A DNA stretch of 64,000 bases from Martinezella lusitana (GCF_010668395.1 NZ_WUEY01000013.1:62001-126000), one strand, 5' to 3'; numbered from the stretch's first letter, positions 1 to 9,167 are shown. A program made the numbers and translations. The notes: a model not told the origin generated them from the sequence alone.

Positions 1-1
1 T

Positions 2-673
2 CACGGCGTGATGGACATGTTCCGCGAGCCGAAATTTGCCGCTTACGCCTACGCCAGCCAGTGCGACCCCGCCGACGAGGTTGTCATGAAGCCGGTGACG
101 ATCTGGGCGCGCGGCGAGCGCAATATCGGCGGGGCCCTGCCGCTTATGGTGCTGACGAACTGCGACGAGGTCGAGCTGCGATACGGGTCGCTCACCAAGC
201 GCCTCGGTCCGGACCGGGAGACGTTCCCGCACTTGCCGCATCCGCCCGTCGTTTTCGATCACCGTTCCTTCACCCAGGACGAGCTTGGCGTATGGGGAAT
301 GGAATGGGAGGACGTGCAGTTCACCGGCTATATCGGCGGCAAGCCCGCGGTGGAGCAGCGCATGGTCGCCAATCCGCTGCCGACGACGCTTCAGGTCGAA
401 GCCGATGCCGACACCTTGCGCGCAGGCGAGCGCGACACGGTGCGCGTCATCGTGCGCGCGCTCGATCAGGCCGGCTCGCGACTGGCTTTCCTCAATGAAG
501 CCATCACGATCAAGGTCGATGGTCCGGCGAAGCTCATCGGTCCGGAAACGGTCGCATTCCAGGGTGGAACAACGGGCTTCTGGTTGCAGGCAACCGGAGA
601 GGTGGGCGCGATCAAGCTCGAAGTCGCTTCCCCGCGCTTTGCCAGCCAAAGCCTGCGCTTGACTGCGAAGTGA
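2..673 (+). CDS. Glycoside hydrolase family 2 protein, C-terminal fragment (5' end outside window)
   Basis: The reading frame is already open at the window edge, so only the last 223 or so residues are present. They begin with HGVMDMFREPK, which resembles the end of the TIM barrel in beta-galactosidase/beta-glucuronidase-like GH2 enzymes, where a G-V-x-D-x-x-R-x-P-K stretch follows the barrel. The rest is beta-rich and looks like the Ig-like C-terminal domains (DUF4982/Big-type) of such enzymes. It would hydrolyse a glycoside bond and so could feed the sugar transporter downstream. The catalytic residues lie outside the window, so substrate and activity cannot be judged. It ends at a hairpin shared with the convergent gntR gene. 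Confidence 0.65.
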   Translation, partial: HGVMDMFREPKFAAYAYASQCDPADEVVMKPVTIWARGERNIGGALPLMVLTNCDEVELRYGSLTKRLGPDRETFPHLPHPPVVFDHRSFTQDELGVWGMEWEDVQFTGYIGGKPAVEQRMVANPLPTTLQVEADADTLRAGERDTVRVIVRALDQAGSRLAFLNEAITIKVDGPAKLIGPETVAFQGGTTGFWLQATGEVGAIKLEVASPRFASQSLRLTAK

Positions 674-680
674 GCGGCCG

Positions 681-712
681 GCCGGCTCCCGCCGTTAGGC
701 GGCGGAGCCGGC
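681..712. terminator. GC-rich inverted repeat between the convergent GH2 and gntR genes
   Basis: GCCGGCTCCCGCC (681-693) is followed by a GTTA loop and GGCGGCGGAGCCGGC (698-712), giving a strong stem with a small bulge. It lies just after the GH2 stop and overlaps the last codons of the convergent regulator, so it could terminate both. No long T tract follows on either strand, so termination is inferred. Confidence 0.5.
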
Positions 713-1606
713 GATTTCGCTCGCACCTTGCGGGATCGACTGCAGCAGCGTCTGACGTGCCGAGGCGAGATGCTGGCGGCAGGCCGCGTCGATCCTTCGC
801 TGGTCGCGTGATTGTAGCGCTTCGATATAGTCGAGGTGTTCGGCTATGGCGCGGGCATTGCGCTCGCGGGCGAAGGCCTTGTTCCACTGGTAGTGATAGT
901 GGAAAATGATGGCGATGGCGTCGTAGAAATCGGCGATGAAGCGGTTCTTGGAGGCACGGTGGATGAGAAGATGAAACTTCTCGTCGAGGCGCGAGAAATC
1001 GCGGTAATGTGCGTCGAAATCCCTGAGCAGCTCGTGATGTTCCTGCTCGATCGCCTTCAGGTCGTCCCAGGCGTGGTGATGGGCGGGCAGGCGGCCGAAT
1101 TCGGCTGCGGAATGCAGCTCGAACATTTCCCGCACGTCTGCTAGCTCCAGCGCGAATTCGCTGGTGAAGCCTTTCAGGATCCAATGGCTGTTCGGCCGTT
1201 TCTCGATCAGGCCGAAACGACTGAAACGAATAAGAAACTCACGAACGACGGAGGTGCCTGTGCCGATTTCGCGCGCCAGTTCCAGCTCGTTGATCTGCAT
1301 GCCGGGCTGGGCTTCGTCCGACATGATGCGCATCATGAAGCTGCGCTCGATGATATCGTGCAGGGAATCGGTTTCTTCCTTGGGGAAGAAATCGGCGGGT
1401 ATCGGCGGGCGCAGGACCGTCTTCTGCCGCTTGTTCCAGAGAATGATGCCGGCGTCACTGAGACGCATGAGGATCGCGCGCGCCGTGCTGCGGCTGACGC
1501 CGAGCTCGGCTGCGATTTCAGGCTCGCTCGGCAGCTCGGTATCGGGCTTCAGGCGAGCCGTATAGCGATTGAATGCCTCCTTGAAGAGCGTGTTTTGCCT
1601 TGCCAT
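695..1606 (-). CDS. GntR family transcriptional regulator, FadR/FCD subfamily
   Basis: A 303-residue regulator. The N-terminal winged helix contains the GntR signature (LPSEPEIAAELGVSRSTARAI, about residues 26-46). The helical C-terminal part has the FCD-type pattern of ligand-sensing FadR relatives (ADVREMFELHSA, a later LDEKFHLLIHRAS stretch with metal-binding type histidines, and HLDYIEALQSRD). The start at 1606 is chosen because GAGGGGG precedes the ATG; an upstream in-frame extension has no family similarity. It is divergent from the aldo/keto reductase and sugar ABC genes, so it probably represses them until a sugar or sugar acid binds. The ligand is unknown. Confidence 0.85.
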   Translation of the reverse strand: MARQNTLFKEAFNRYTARLKPDTELPSEPEIAAELGVSRSTARAILMRLSDAGIILWNKRQKTVLRPPIPADFFPKEETDSLHDIIERSFMMRIMSDEAQPGMQINELELAREIGTGTSVVREFLIRFSRFGLIEKRPNSHWILKGFTSEFALELADVREMFELHSAAEFGRLPAHHHAWDDLKAIEQEHHELLRDFDAHYRDFSRLDEKFHLLIHRASKNRFIADFYDAIAIIFHYHYQWNKAFARERNARAIAEHLDYIEALQSRDQRRIDAACRQHLASARQTLLQSIPQGASEIAGSAA

Positions 1607-1994
1607 TTCCCCCTCGCGTATCGTCGCCGCTCTTTGCCGGCGGCGCTGTCTGAACCATGTATCAATGGCAGTCAATTGCAGGAGTAGTATCGAAACCGGC
1701 GTTTCCGCCATCCCCGGGCGGTCCCATGATTTCCTCGTTGACTCCAAAATGTTTATTGTAGATAAAAAACAAAATCAATTGGCGATGAAGGGCGAGCGCT
1801 TTCGATAACGCCGATGAGCAGGGAGAGAGTGAGAATGGCAATGCTTGCATCCTGCAGCCGGCGTGCAATCGTCATTCCGAGATGCGGCCACGTCGCCCCA
1901 CGCCAGCGATAGATATTACGCACCGTGACGATGGCGACTGCGTCGAGCCATATGCGACGGGAATTGAAGTGACCGTCATCACAAGGGAGAGGTG
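1607..1994. promoter_or_regulatory. Divergent control region between gntR and the aldo/keto reductase gene
   Basis: This 388-bp non-coding stretch must hold the promoters of gntR and of the rightward sugar operon. An AT-rich block around 1745-1780 includes the short inverted repeat TTTAT-tgtag-ATAAA (1752-1766), a possible FadR-type operator. Nothing else clearly structured was seen. The assignment rests on position and base composition. Confidence 0.4.
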
Positions 1995-3014
1995 ATGAAG
2001 ACTAGAACGATCGGCAGGACGGACCTTGAGGTCACGGAGATCAGCTTCGGCGCTGCGGCGTTGGGCGGCCTCTATCGTGCCTGCCCGCGCGACCAGGCGA
2101 TGGAGACCCTGCAGGCCGCCTGGGACAACGGCATTCGTTATTTCGATGTCGCGCCCTGGTATGGCTTTGGCCTTGGCGAGCGCCGCGTCGGCGATTTCCT
2201 GCGCGATCAGCGGGAGGACAGCTACGTCTTGTCGACCAAGGTCGGTCGCCTCATGCGGCCGGTGCCGAGCGACAAGGTGCCGAATTACGGCTATGTCGAT
2301 CCGCTGCCTTTCGATGCCGACTACGATTATTCCTACGACGGCATCATGCGGTCGGTCGAGTTCAGCTATGCGCGTCTCGGGCTCAACCGCATCGATATTC
2401 TCTACGTTCACGATATCGGCGGCTATACCCACGGCAAGGCTCTCAACGAGCGTTATCTCGGCCAGCTCCTGGGATCGGGGTTGAAGGCTCTGGAGGAGCT
2501 GAAGTCGTCCGGGGCGATCAAGGCCTATGGCCTCGGCGTCAACGAGGTGCCGGTCTGCCTGGACGTGATGCATGCGGCCGATATCGACTGCATTCTGCTG
2601 GCGGGGCGCTATACGCTGCTCGACCGCTCGGCCGTTGCCGAGCTGTTGCCGCTTTGCGAGAAGAAGGGAACGTCGCTGGTCGTGGGTGGCGTCTTCAATT
2701 CCGGCATTCTGGCCACCGGGCCCGTGCCTGGCGCGCATTTCGACTATCTGCCGGCAACGCCCGATGTCCTGGCCAAGGTCGGGGCGATGGAGGAGATCGC
2801 CCGCAAGCATGGCGTTCCGCTCGCCCAGCCGGCGCTGCAGTTCCCGTTGCGCAGTCCTTGCGTGGCTTCGGTTCTGATCGGCACGGCAAAGGCAGCAAGT
2901 CTTGACCGCAACATGCAGCTCGTGGAGCCACGGCTTCCCGACAGTTTCTATGCGGAATTCGAAGGATTGACCCTGGTCGCGTCTCCGTTGGGAGATGAGG
3001 CGGTTCGGGTTTAG
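1995..3014 (+). CDS. Aldo/keto reductase (sugar dehydrogenase type, L-fucose/D-threo-aldose dehydrogenase-like)
   Basis: This 339-residue protein is an NAD(P)-dependent oxidoreductase of the aldo/keto reductase superfamily. The catalytic tetrad can be placed as Asp51, Tyr56 (YFDVAPWYG), Lys82 (STKVG) and His139 (LYVHD). A cofactor-binding stretch is visible near the C-terminus (SVLIGTAKAASLDRN). The GYVDPLPFDADYDYSYDGI insert and overall layout resemble the subfamily that includes L-fucose, D-threo-aldose and pyridoxal 4-dehydrogenases. ATG 1995 follows GGGAGAGG, preferred over GTG 1992. It precedes a ribose-type ABC operon, so oxidation of the imported aldose to a lactone is a reasonable role. 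The exact sugar is not determined. Confidence 0.8.
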   Translation: MKTRTIGRTDLEVTEISFGAAALGGLYRACPRDQAMETLQAAWDNGIRYFDVAPWYGFGLGERRVGDFLRDQREDSYVLSTKVGRLMRPVPSDKVPNYGYVDPLPFDADYDYSYDGIMRSVEFSYARLGLNRIDILYVHDIGGYTHGKALNERYLGQLLGSGLKALEELKSSGAIKAYGLGVNEVPVCLDVMHAADIDCILLAGRYTLLDRSAVAELLPLCEKKGTSLVVGGVFNSGILATGPVPGAHFDYLPATPDVLAKVGAMEEIARKHGVPLAQPALQFPLRSPCVASVLIGTAKAASLDRNMQLVEPRLPDSFYAEFEGLTLVASPLGDEAVRV

Positions 3015-3192
3015 AAGACAGCGAGCTATCGAGCCGTCGGGAGAGGCGGCTTCGAAGAGGAGGAAAGCCTGTTTTGGCGCCGGTGGCTTTTGTCGCGGCG
3101 CGATGCGTGATGCTCCAAGGCGTCACGATACCGGCCGTAAGCGTTCACCGGCGGGTGTGCAGGAAAGCAGAGCGCGTTGAGAGGAGAAGCAG

Positions 3193-4182
3193 ATGAATAT
3201 TGCCAAGTCACTTCTGTCCCGCCGCAGCTTTGCCGGCCTTGCCGGCGCTGCCATCATCGCAGTTGCGATGCCGGTGCAGTCCTTTGCGGCCGACGTGACC
3301 ATTCCGATCATCGTCAAGGACACGACATCCTTCTACTGGCAGATCGTTCTTGCCGGCGCACGCCAGGCGGGCAAGGATCTCGGCGTCAAGGTGCCGGAAC
3401 TCGGCGCGCAGGCTGAAACCGACGTCAACGGTCAGATCAGCATTCTCGAAAACGCTGTTGCCGGCAAGCCGGCCGCAATCGTCATCTCGCCGACCGAGTT
3501 CAAGGCGCTCGGCAAGCCGGTGGACGAAGCAGCGAAGTCCGTTCCGATTATCGGTATCGACTCCGGCGCCGACTCCAAGGCTTTCAAGTCATTTCTGACC
3601 ACGGACAACGTTCAGGGCGGCCGTATTGCCGCCGATGGCCTGGCCGCCGCGATCAAGCAAATGACGGGCAAGGATGAAGGCGATGTCGTCATCATCACCA
3701 ATACGCCCGGTGCCGGTTCTCTCGAACAGCGCCGCGAGGGCTTCCTGGATCAGGTCAAGACCAAGTATCCGGGCCTGAAGGTTGTCGCCGACAAGTATGC
3801 TGACGGTCAGGCAACGACCGGCCTCAACATCATGACCGATCTGATCACTGCCAATCCGAAGATCGTTGGCGTCTTTGCCTCCAATCTGATCATGGCGCAG
3901 GGTGTCGGCCAGGCCATTGCTGAAAACAAACTCAGTGACAAGGTCAAGGTCATCGGCTTCGACAGCGACGATAAGACCCTCGGCTTTCTCAAGAGCGGTG
4001 CCATTGCCGGTCTCGTCGTTCAGGACCCGTACCGCATGGGTTACGACGGCATCAAGACCGCTCTCGCCGTCTCCAAGGGTGAAAAGGTTGAAGCCAATGT
4101 CGATACCGGCGCCAACCTCGTAACCAAGGCCAACATGAGCGAGCCGAAGATCGAAGCCTTGATCAACCCGAAGGTCAAGTAA
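3193..4182 (+). CDS. Sugar ABC transporter substrate-binding protein (RbsB-like)
   Basis: A 329-residue periplasmic binding protein of the ribose/LacI-like type (Peripla_BP_4). The N-terminus is an export signal with an SRRSFAGLAG stretch that resembles a twin-arginine motif, then a hydrophobic core and an SFAA cleavage site near residue 32. The mature part has the usual two-lobe pattern: VPIIGIDSGAD, the TTDNVQGGRIAAD hinge and VIGFDSDD. It is the first gene of an SBP-ATPase-permease operon and is followed by a strong hairpin, which often lets the binding protein be made in excess. The sugar bound cannot be read from sequence. Confidence 0.9.
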   Translation: MNIAKSLLSRRSFAGLAGAAIIAVAMPVQSFAADVTIPIIVKDTTSFYWQIVLAGARQAGKDLGVKVPELGAQAETDVNGQISILENAVAGKPAAIVISPTEFKALGKPVDEAAKSVPIIGIDSGADSKAFKSFLTTDNVQGGRIAADGLAAAIKQMTGKDEGDVVIITNTPGAGSLEQRREGFLDQVKTKYPGLKVVADKYADGQATTGLNIMTDLITANPKIVGVFASNLIMAQGVGQAIAENKLSDKVKVIGFDSDDKTLGFLKSGAIAGLVVQDPYRMGYDGIKTALAVSKGEKVEANVDTGANLVTKANMSEPKIEALINPKVK

Positions 4183-4190
4183 AGCTTGGA

Positions 4191-4225
4191 GGCTGCGGCC
4201 GATTCGTCGGCCGCAGCCTTTCTGT
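4191..4225 (+). terminator. Hairpin after the sugar-binding protein gene (partial terminator or mRNA stabiliser)
   Basis: GGCTGCGGCCGA (4191-4202), a TTCG loop, then TCGGCCGCAGCC (4207-4218) form a perfect 12-bp stem followed by a T-rich stretch (TTTCTGTCTG). It lies 9 bp after the binding protein stop and before the ATPase gene, which starts 55 bp later. An attenuator within the operon is the likely role. Confidence 0.75.
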
Positions 4226-4273
4226 CTGTCCGCCTCTCGGGCGGTTGCGCGGCGATGCCAGAGGGAGGAGACC

Positions 4274-5824
4274 ATGACGAGCCTCGAAGAAATCAGCCAT
4301 CGGCACGATGACACGACCAAGACGGAAGCAAGTCGGGTTCAGGCCGGCTCGCCCATCCTCGAGCTCAAAGGGTTGCAGAAGCGGTATGGGTATGTCGAGG
4401 CACTAAAGCCGGCGACGATCACATTTCTGGCGGGTGAAATTCATGCCATTGTCGGCGAAAACGGAGCCGGCAAGTCGACGCTGATCAAGCTCCTGACCGG
4501 CGTCATCACCAGGACGGCCGGCGAGATATTCTGGTGCGGCCATCCCGTAGCACTTGCCAATCCCAATGAGGCGATTGCACGCGGCATCAACGCCGTGCAT
4601 CAGGAGGTCGTCCTTTGCCCGCATCTGACGGTTGCGGCCAATCTCTTTCTTGGCGACGAGGTCAATCGCTTCGGCCTGATGCGCAAGAAGCAAATGGTCG
4701 CGATGGCCCAGACGGTGCTTGACGATCTCGGCTTCGGACTACCGGCGGCCGATCTTCTGAGTTCGCTCACCATTGGCCAGCAGCAGCTGGTCGCGACCGC
4801 AAGAGCCGCGATGCGCGGCACGCAATTCCTCATCTTCGATGAGCCGACCGCCTATTTGACGCGCAAGGAATCGGCGCAGCTGTTCAAGCTGATCCGGCGC
4901 CTGCAGAGCGAAGGCGTGACGATCGTCTACATCAGTCACCGCATGGAAGAGGTCTTCGAGCTGGCCGATCGCGTGTCCGTGCTGCGCGACGGCACGCATG
5001 TCGGCACCCGCCTGATTGCCGAGACCGATGACGACGAACTGATCAAGCTGATGATCAATCGTTCCATCGAACAGATCTATCACAAGGAAGAGATTGAGAT
5101 CGGTGGGCCTATCCTGGAGACGCGCAGCCTTTCTGGTCCCGGTTTCGAAAATGTCTCGCTGACTGTGCGCGCCGGGGAAATCGTCGGACTGTATGGGCTG
5201 ATCGGGGCGGGTCGCAGCGAATTCGCGCTTGGCCTCTATGGTCGTCAACCGGTTTCGGCGGGCGAAATATACTGGGAGGGGCGCAAGGTTCAGATCCGCA
5301 ACGAACGCGACGCGATGGAACTCGGCATTGCGCTTGCGCCGGAAAGCCGCCGCGATCAGGGGCTCTGCCTCAACCTGCCGATCGGCCTCAATATCAATTT
5401 GCCAGTGTTCGGACGGCTGAGCCGAGGTCCGATCATCAACAACAAGAGTGAGGCCGCGAATGCCGACAAGCAGATCCGCGATCTCAGCATCAAGACGCCC
5501 AGCCGGCGGGTCCTTGTTTCCTCCATGTCTGGCGGCAATCAGCAGAAGGTGGTCATCGGCAAATGGCTGAGCCACGGCGCCAAGCTTTTCATCTTCGACG
5601 AGCCGACGGTGGGTGTCGATGTCGGCACCAAGGCGGAAATCTATCGGCTGTTTGCCAAGTTGCTTCGCGAGGGGGCGGGGATTATCGTCATATCTTCCTA
5701 CCTGCCCGAGGTTTACGAGCTTGCCGATCGTTTACATGTGTTCCGGCACGGCCAGCTGGTCGCCAGTCATGATTTTCACGCTGCCACGCATGAGGAAGTC
5801 CTCGGCGAAGCGATCGGCGTCTGA
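4274..5824 (+). CDS. Sugar ABC transporter ATP-binding protein with two ABC domains (RbsA/MglA-like)
   Basis: The 516-residue length fits the double-ABC ATPases of monosaccharide importers. The first domain has Walker A GENGAGKST (about 61-69), a signature variant LTIGQQQ and Walker B FLIFDEPTA. The second has the degenerate Walker A typical of this family (GLIGAGRSE), signature SGGNQQK and Walker B LFIFDEPTVGVD. It energises import through the permease encoded 29 bp downstream. The extended N-terminus before the first domain (about 25 polar residues) is slightly long for RbsA, but ATG 4274 follows GAGGGAGGAG, a strong ribosome binding site. Confidence 0.93.
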   Translation: MTSLEEISHRHDDTTKTEASRVQAGSPILELKGLQKRYGYVEALKPATITFLAGEIHAIVGENGAGKSTLIKLLTGVITRTAGEIFWCGHPVALANPNEAIARGINAVHQEVVLCPHLTVAANLFLGDEVNRFGLMRKKQMVAMAQTVLDDLGFGLPAADLLSSLTIGQQQLVATARAAMRGTQFLIFDEPTAYLTRKESAQLFKLIRRLQSEGVTIVYISHRMEEVFELADRVSVLRDGTHVGTRLIAETDDDELIKLMINRSIEQIYHKEEIEIGGPILETRSLSGPGFENVSLTVRAGEIVGLYGLIGAGRSEFALGLYGRQPVSAGEIYWEGRKVQIRNERDAMELGIALAPESRRDQGLCLNLPIGLNINLPVFGRLSRGPIINNKSEAANADKQIRDLSIKTPSRRVLVSSMSGGNQQKVVIGKWLSHGAKLFIFDEPTVGVDVGTKAEIYRLFAKLLREGAGIIVISSYLPEVYELADRLHVFRHGQLVASHDFHAATHEEVLGEAIGV

Positions 5825-5853
5825 ACGAAAAAATTGAAAGAGGGAGAACAAGA

Positions 5854-6828
5854 ATGGCCGCGAACACAACAGAAGGGCCCGCCGTTGCACCGCGGCGTAA
5901 GATGAATATCCTCTTCAGCCTGACGCTGATCCTGCTTTTGATTGCGCTATGGATCGTGCTCGGCTTCTCGACAGATGTGTTCTGGACGCAGCTCAACATC
6001 ACCAACTTGGCGCGGCAAGGGTCGATGACGGCCATTCTTGCGCTTGGACAAACCTTCGTCATCATTACCGGGGGCATCGATCTTTCCGTCGGCGCTATCG
6101 TTGGCTTTTGCACCGTCGTCGTCGCCTGGCTGCTCCAGGCCGGAGTACCGGTCTGGGCCGCTATCCTCATCACTTTGCTGTTCGGGGTTCTTATCGGGGC
6201 ATTCCACGGCTTCGGCATCGTGCGCATGGGTTTGCCACCTTTCATCATCACGTTGGCGACGCTGACGTCCCTGCGCGGCATCGGCCTGCTGATCACCAAT
6301 GGTTCGAGCATCAACATCGTCAATGACGCTTTCACCAATTTCGCGGTCGCCGATTTTCTCGGTATTCCGAGCCTGTTCTGGATGGTGATCGTGGTGGCGA
6401 TTCCGGCCGTCGTCTTCCTGCATCTCAGCCGTTGGGGCCGTTATCTTTTTGCTGTCGGTTCCAATCGCGAGGCTGCGCGTCTGTCCGGCGTCAATGTCAA
6501 CAGGATGATCTATTTCGCCTATATACTGTCTGGAACCTGCGCCGCCTTGGTGGGTGTTCTGCTTGCCTCGCGCATAGCCATCGGCAATGCGACCCAGGGC
6601 GATGGTTGGGAATTGCAGGCGATCGCATCGTCGGTTATCGGTGGCACCAGTCTCTTTGGCGCGATCGGGTCTGTCTATGGCCCGCTAATCGGCGCCTTCA
6701 TATTGGCGACCATCAACAACGGCGCTAATCTTCTGAACCTGAACTCCTTCTGGCAGCGCATCATCACCGGCGTGCTCATCATCGTGATCGTCTATTTCGA
6801 CCAGTTGCGCCGCCGGCGGAGCCCTTGA
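5854..6828 (+). CDS. Sugar ABC transporter permease (RbsC-like)
   Basis: A 324-residue integral membrane protein with about eight to ten hydrophobic segments and the conserved central loop of ribose-type permeases (FVIITGGIDLSVGAIVG, then RWGRYLFAVGSNREAARLSGV). It forms the channel for the sugar bound by the upstream SBP. GAAAGAGGGAG precedes the ATG. It ends the operon; the next gene, exoZ, is convergent after a 39-bp gap. Only one permease gene is present, so the transporter probably uses a homodimer. Confidence 0.93.
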   Translation: MAANTTEGPAVAPRRKMNILFSLTLILLLIALWIVLGFSTDVFWTQLNITNLARQGSMTAILALGQTFVIITGGIDLSVGAIVGFCTVVVAWLLQAGVPVWAAILITLLFGVLIGAFHGFGIVRMGLPPFIITLATLTSLRGIGLLITNGSSINIVNDAFTNFAVADFLGIPSLFWMVIVVAIPAVVFLHLSRWGRYLFAVGSNREAARLSGVNVNRMIYFAYILSGTCAALVGVLLASRIAIGNATQGDGWELQAIASSVIGGTSLFGAIGSVYGPLIGAFILATINNGANLLNLNSFWQRIITGVLIIVIVYFDQLRRRRSP

Positions 6829-6867
6829 TGTGCTTCCCGCTGGCCGGGAGAGGGCCGGTTCAGAAAC

Positions 6868-7869
6868 TCAGGCTGGCGAGGGGCGCGCTCTTAGCCAGCT
6901 GGCGTTTCGCAGCAGATTGCGCAGCGGCTTTTCGACCAACTCATATGCAAAGATACCGAGAAGGGTTCCCGCTATTGCGCCGATGAAGGCTGCGACATCG
7001 GATGGAATCGGCGTGGAGATCACGAGTTTTGCGATCACGGAGATCGCGAGCGTATGCCAGAGATAGATGGAATAGGAGCTGTTGCCGAGATAGGTGAGGG
7101 GCGGAATTTCCGGCAGCTTGCCGCCGCGTTCTATCGAAACCATGCCAAGCACCAATGCTATGGCAAGGGGACCGCAGATGATCTCGTTGAATTCGAGGCC
7201 GAATATCTCAATGGCTGCGAAACCTGAGAGCGACGCGATGACGAGGGCAATGCCAAGGCTGGCGCCCGGAACGCTTCCCTTCAGCCAAAGCTGCCCCAAA
7301 ACCGCACCTGCCGCGAATTCGAGAATGATCGGCCTGGTATAGGTGACGAGCAAGGGCGACTGCGGGTGAAGGACGGCGCCGGCGATGACGAAGGCAGCAA
7401 AGACGCCGATCAGGCTGCCGAGACGCAGGCGTCGCGGCAGGAACAGGCAGGCCGCGAAGACGACATAAAAGAACATCTCGAAATTCAGCGTCCATCCCTG
7501 CACCAGCACCGGCCAGATCTCGCCATTGCTCGGCGATCGGACCGGAATGAACAGCAGTGAACCGAGGATATGGCTTGCGGTCAGTCTCATGTTCGGAAAC
7601 AGGCCGGCAGCCGCCCCGCCGATCATGATCGCCGTGACGATCCAGTAGGACGGTGCGATGCGCTGCAGGCGGTCGAGCACGAAGCGCAGCGGCGTCACGG
7701 GGCGGCGTTCGCTCATGGTCCACATGATGAAGCCGCTGATGACGAAGAAGACGTCGACGCCGGCAGCCCCGACGCGGAAATGGCCGCCGCTGCGCTCGGC
7801 GGCATGAAAGAGTACCACCGCCAGAGCGGCAAAGGCGCGCAGATACTGAATTCCGTAAAGCGTTTTCAT
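6868..7869 (-). CDS. exoZ: Succinoglycan acetyltransferase ExoZ (acyltransferase 3 family)
   Basis: A 333-residue membrane acyltransferase of the acyltransferase-3 family, with about ten hydrophobic segments. The N-terminus GIQYLRAFAALAVVLFHA carries the conserved Arg11 and His22; FVISGFIMW follows. In S. meliloti ExoZ adds the acetyl group to the succinoglycan repeat. Here the assignment rests on family and position: it ends the leftward exoY-F-Q-Z series in the same order as S. meliloti, and its ATG overlaps the exoQ stop by 4 bp. Acetyl as the donated group is inferred from the orthologue. Confidence 0.85.
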   Translation of the reverse strand: MKTLYGIQYLRAFAALAVVLFHAAERSGGHFRVGAAGVDVFFVISGFIMWTMSERRPVTPLRFVLDRLQRIAPSYWIVTAIMIGGAAAGLFPNMRLTASHILGSLLFIPVRSPSNGEIWPVLVQGWTLNFEMFFYVVFAACLFLPRRLRLGSLIGVFAAFVIAGAVLHPQSPLLVTYTRPIILEFAAGAVLGQLWLKGSVPGASLGIALVIASLSGFAAIEIFGLEFNEIICGPLAIALVLGMVSIERGGKLPEIPPLTYLGNSSYSIYLWHTLAISVIAKLVISTPIPSDVAAFIGAIAGTLLGIFAYELVEKPLRNLLRNASWLRARPSPA

Positions 7870-9158
7870 CGACCGGTTCGCGCCTCCCAGTTTACCGTTG
7901 GCGTGAATGGCGTTCGTTCGCTTGCCGTCAGCGCCGCTTTTGCAGGCGTACGCATCCGCATGGAGAGCTTTCCAGCCGTGAAATAGAACAGGAAGGAACC
8001 GACATGATACGGGTTCAGAATGTCGATCTCCACGAAGGAGCGGATCAGGAGCAGCGTGGCGACGCCCAGAAGCACATAGGATTCGTCGTTTCTGACGTCG
8101 CTCAGGAACCGGTTGATATGACCGACGAAGGCCGTCAGCAGGATCGAGGCGAGCAGGAACACGCCGATGAGGCCGGTTTCGACCGTCGTCTCGATATAGG
8201 TGTTATGGAAATGGAACCCGGCGCGCGAGGCGATGTAGAATTCCTGCCATAGCCGCTCGGGTTCCGAGAAGCCCTGGACCCAGTAAGCCTGATAGCCTAC
8301 GCCGAAAAAGGGATTCCGCGTCGCGGCCGCGATGCCCTGTTGCCAGAGATAGGTGCGGCCCGTGAGCGTGGAATCCTTGCCGAAGGCGCCGAGCACGAGA
8401 TCCACGGCGCCGAGATAGACGCCGGCGACCGCAAGGATGACGCCGGAAATGGCCACGGTGGCGAACAGCTTCTTGCGCTGCTTTGGTGACAGGAAAAGAA
8501 TGAGGCGCAGGCTGATGCACAGCATGACCACCAGTCCGGTCGTCAGCACCGAGGTTGCCGATTGCGACGCCAGCAGGCAATAGGCTGACAACAGGCCGGC
8601 AATTCCCCCGCCAAGCAGCCAGATCCGACGCTCGCCAAGGACGAAAACGGCGGCGAAGGCGAAATAGATGCCGAGCGAAGCATAGAAGCCGAGCTGGTTC
8701 TTGGAATCGAAGGCGCCGACGAAGCTGTATGTCCCGTCGATGGGGTCATAGGCATAATAGCCGAACAATATCGAATAGATGAGCACGATGCCGGTGCCGG
8801 CGATCGCGCCGCGCGCAAGCGTGCGGATATCGAGCGCACGCATGGCGATCAGGGCGCAGAAGATGTGCGTCATGTACTGGATTGCCGCGCGCGCCGTCAC
8901 CGACGGGACGACAGACCAGAAGATCGACAGGCAGGTGAAGACGCCGAAGGCGAACAGCCAAAGCTGCTTCTGATAGCTGCCGAGCACTGTGCGATAGTCC
9001 ATCAGTACCAGCGGAAACCACAGGATGTAGTAGAGCAGGATGGAGGCCTGGCCGAAGCGGGAGGAATAGGCAAAGACGAAGAAAGACAGCGCAACCGCCA
9101 CCATGCCGTAGGTGGCGTTGCTGCCTGGCCGAACGAAGACCGATTTGGCAATCCGCAT
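7866..9158 (-). CDS. exoQ: Exopolysaccharide polymerase ExoQ (O-antigen ligase/Wzy_C type)
   Basis: A 430-residue polytopic membrane protein with roughly a dozen hydrophobic segments and a Wzy/O-antigen ligase signature loop (LTGRTYLWQQGIAAATRNP, then GVGYQAYW) followed by FHNTYIETTVETGLIG, typical of the Wzy_C domain. ExoQ is needed to polymerise succinoglycan octasaccharides into high-molecular-weight polymer at the periplasmic face. It lies 9 bp downstream of exoF and overlaps exoZ by 4 bp, so translational coupling is likely. Confidence 0.88.
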   Translation of the reverse strand: MRIAKSVFVRPGSNATYGMVAVALSFFVFAYSSRFGQASILLYYILWFPLVLMDYRTVLGSYQKQLWLFAFGVFTCLSIFWSVVPSVTARAAIQYMTHIFCALIAMRALDIRTLARGAIAGTGIVLIYSILFGYYAYDPIDGTYSFVGAFDSKNQLGFYASLGIYFAFAAVFVLGERRIWLLGGGIAGLLSAYCLLASQSATSVLTTGLVVMLCISLRLILFLSPKQRKKLFATVAISGVILAVAGVYLGAVDLVLGAFGKDSTLTGRTYLWQQGIAAATRNPFFGVGYQAYWVQGFSEPERLWQEFYIASRAGFHFHNTYIETTVETGLIGVFLLASILLTAFVGHINRFLSDVRNDESYVLLGVATLLLIRSFVEIDILNPYHVGSFLFYFTAGKLSMRMRTPAKAALTASERTPFTPTVNWEARTGR

Positions 9159-9167
9159 CGATTTTCC

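Noticed and set aside
1882..1995. A 37-codon frame ending in TGATG at the aldo/keto reductase start, like a coupled leader peptide
   Set aside because: No ribosome binding site and no conserved content; the overlap is likely chance.
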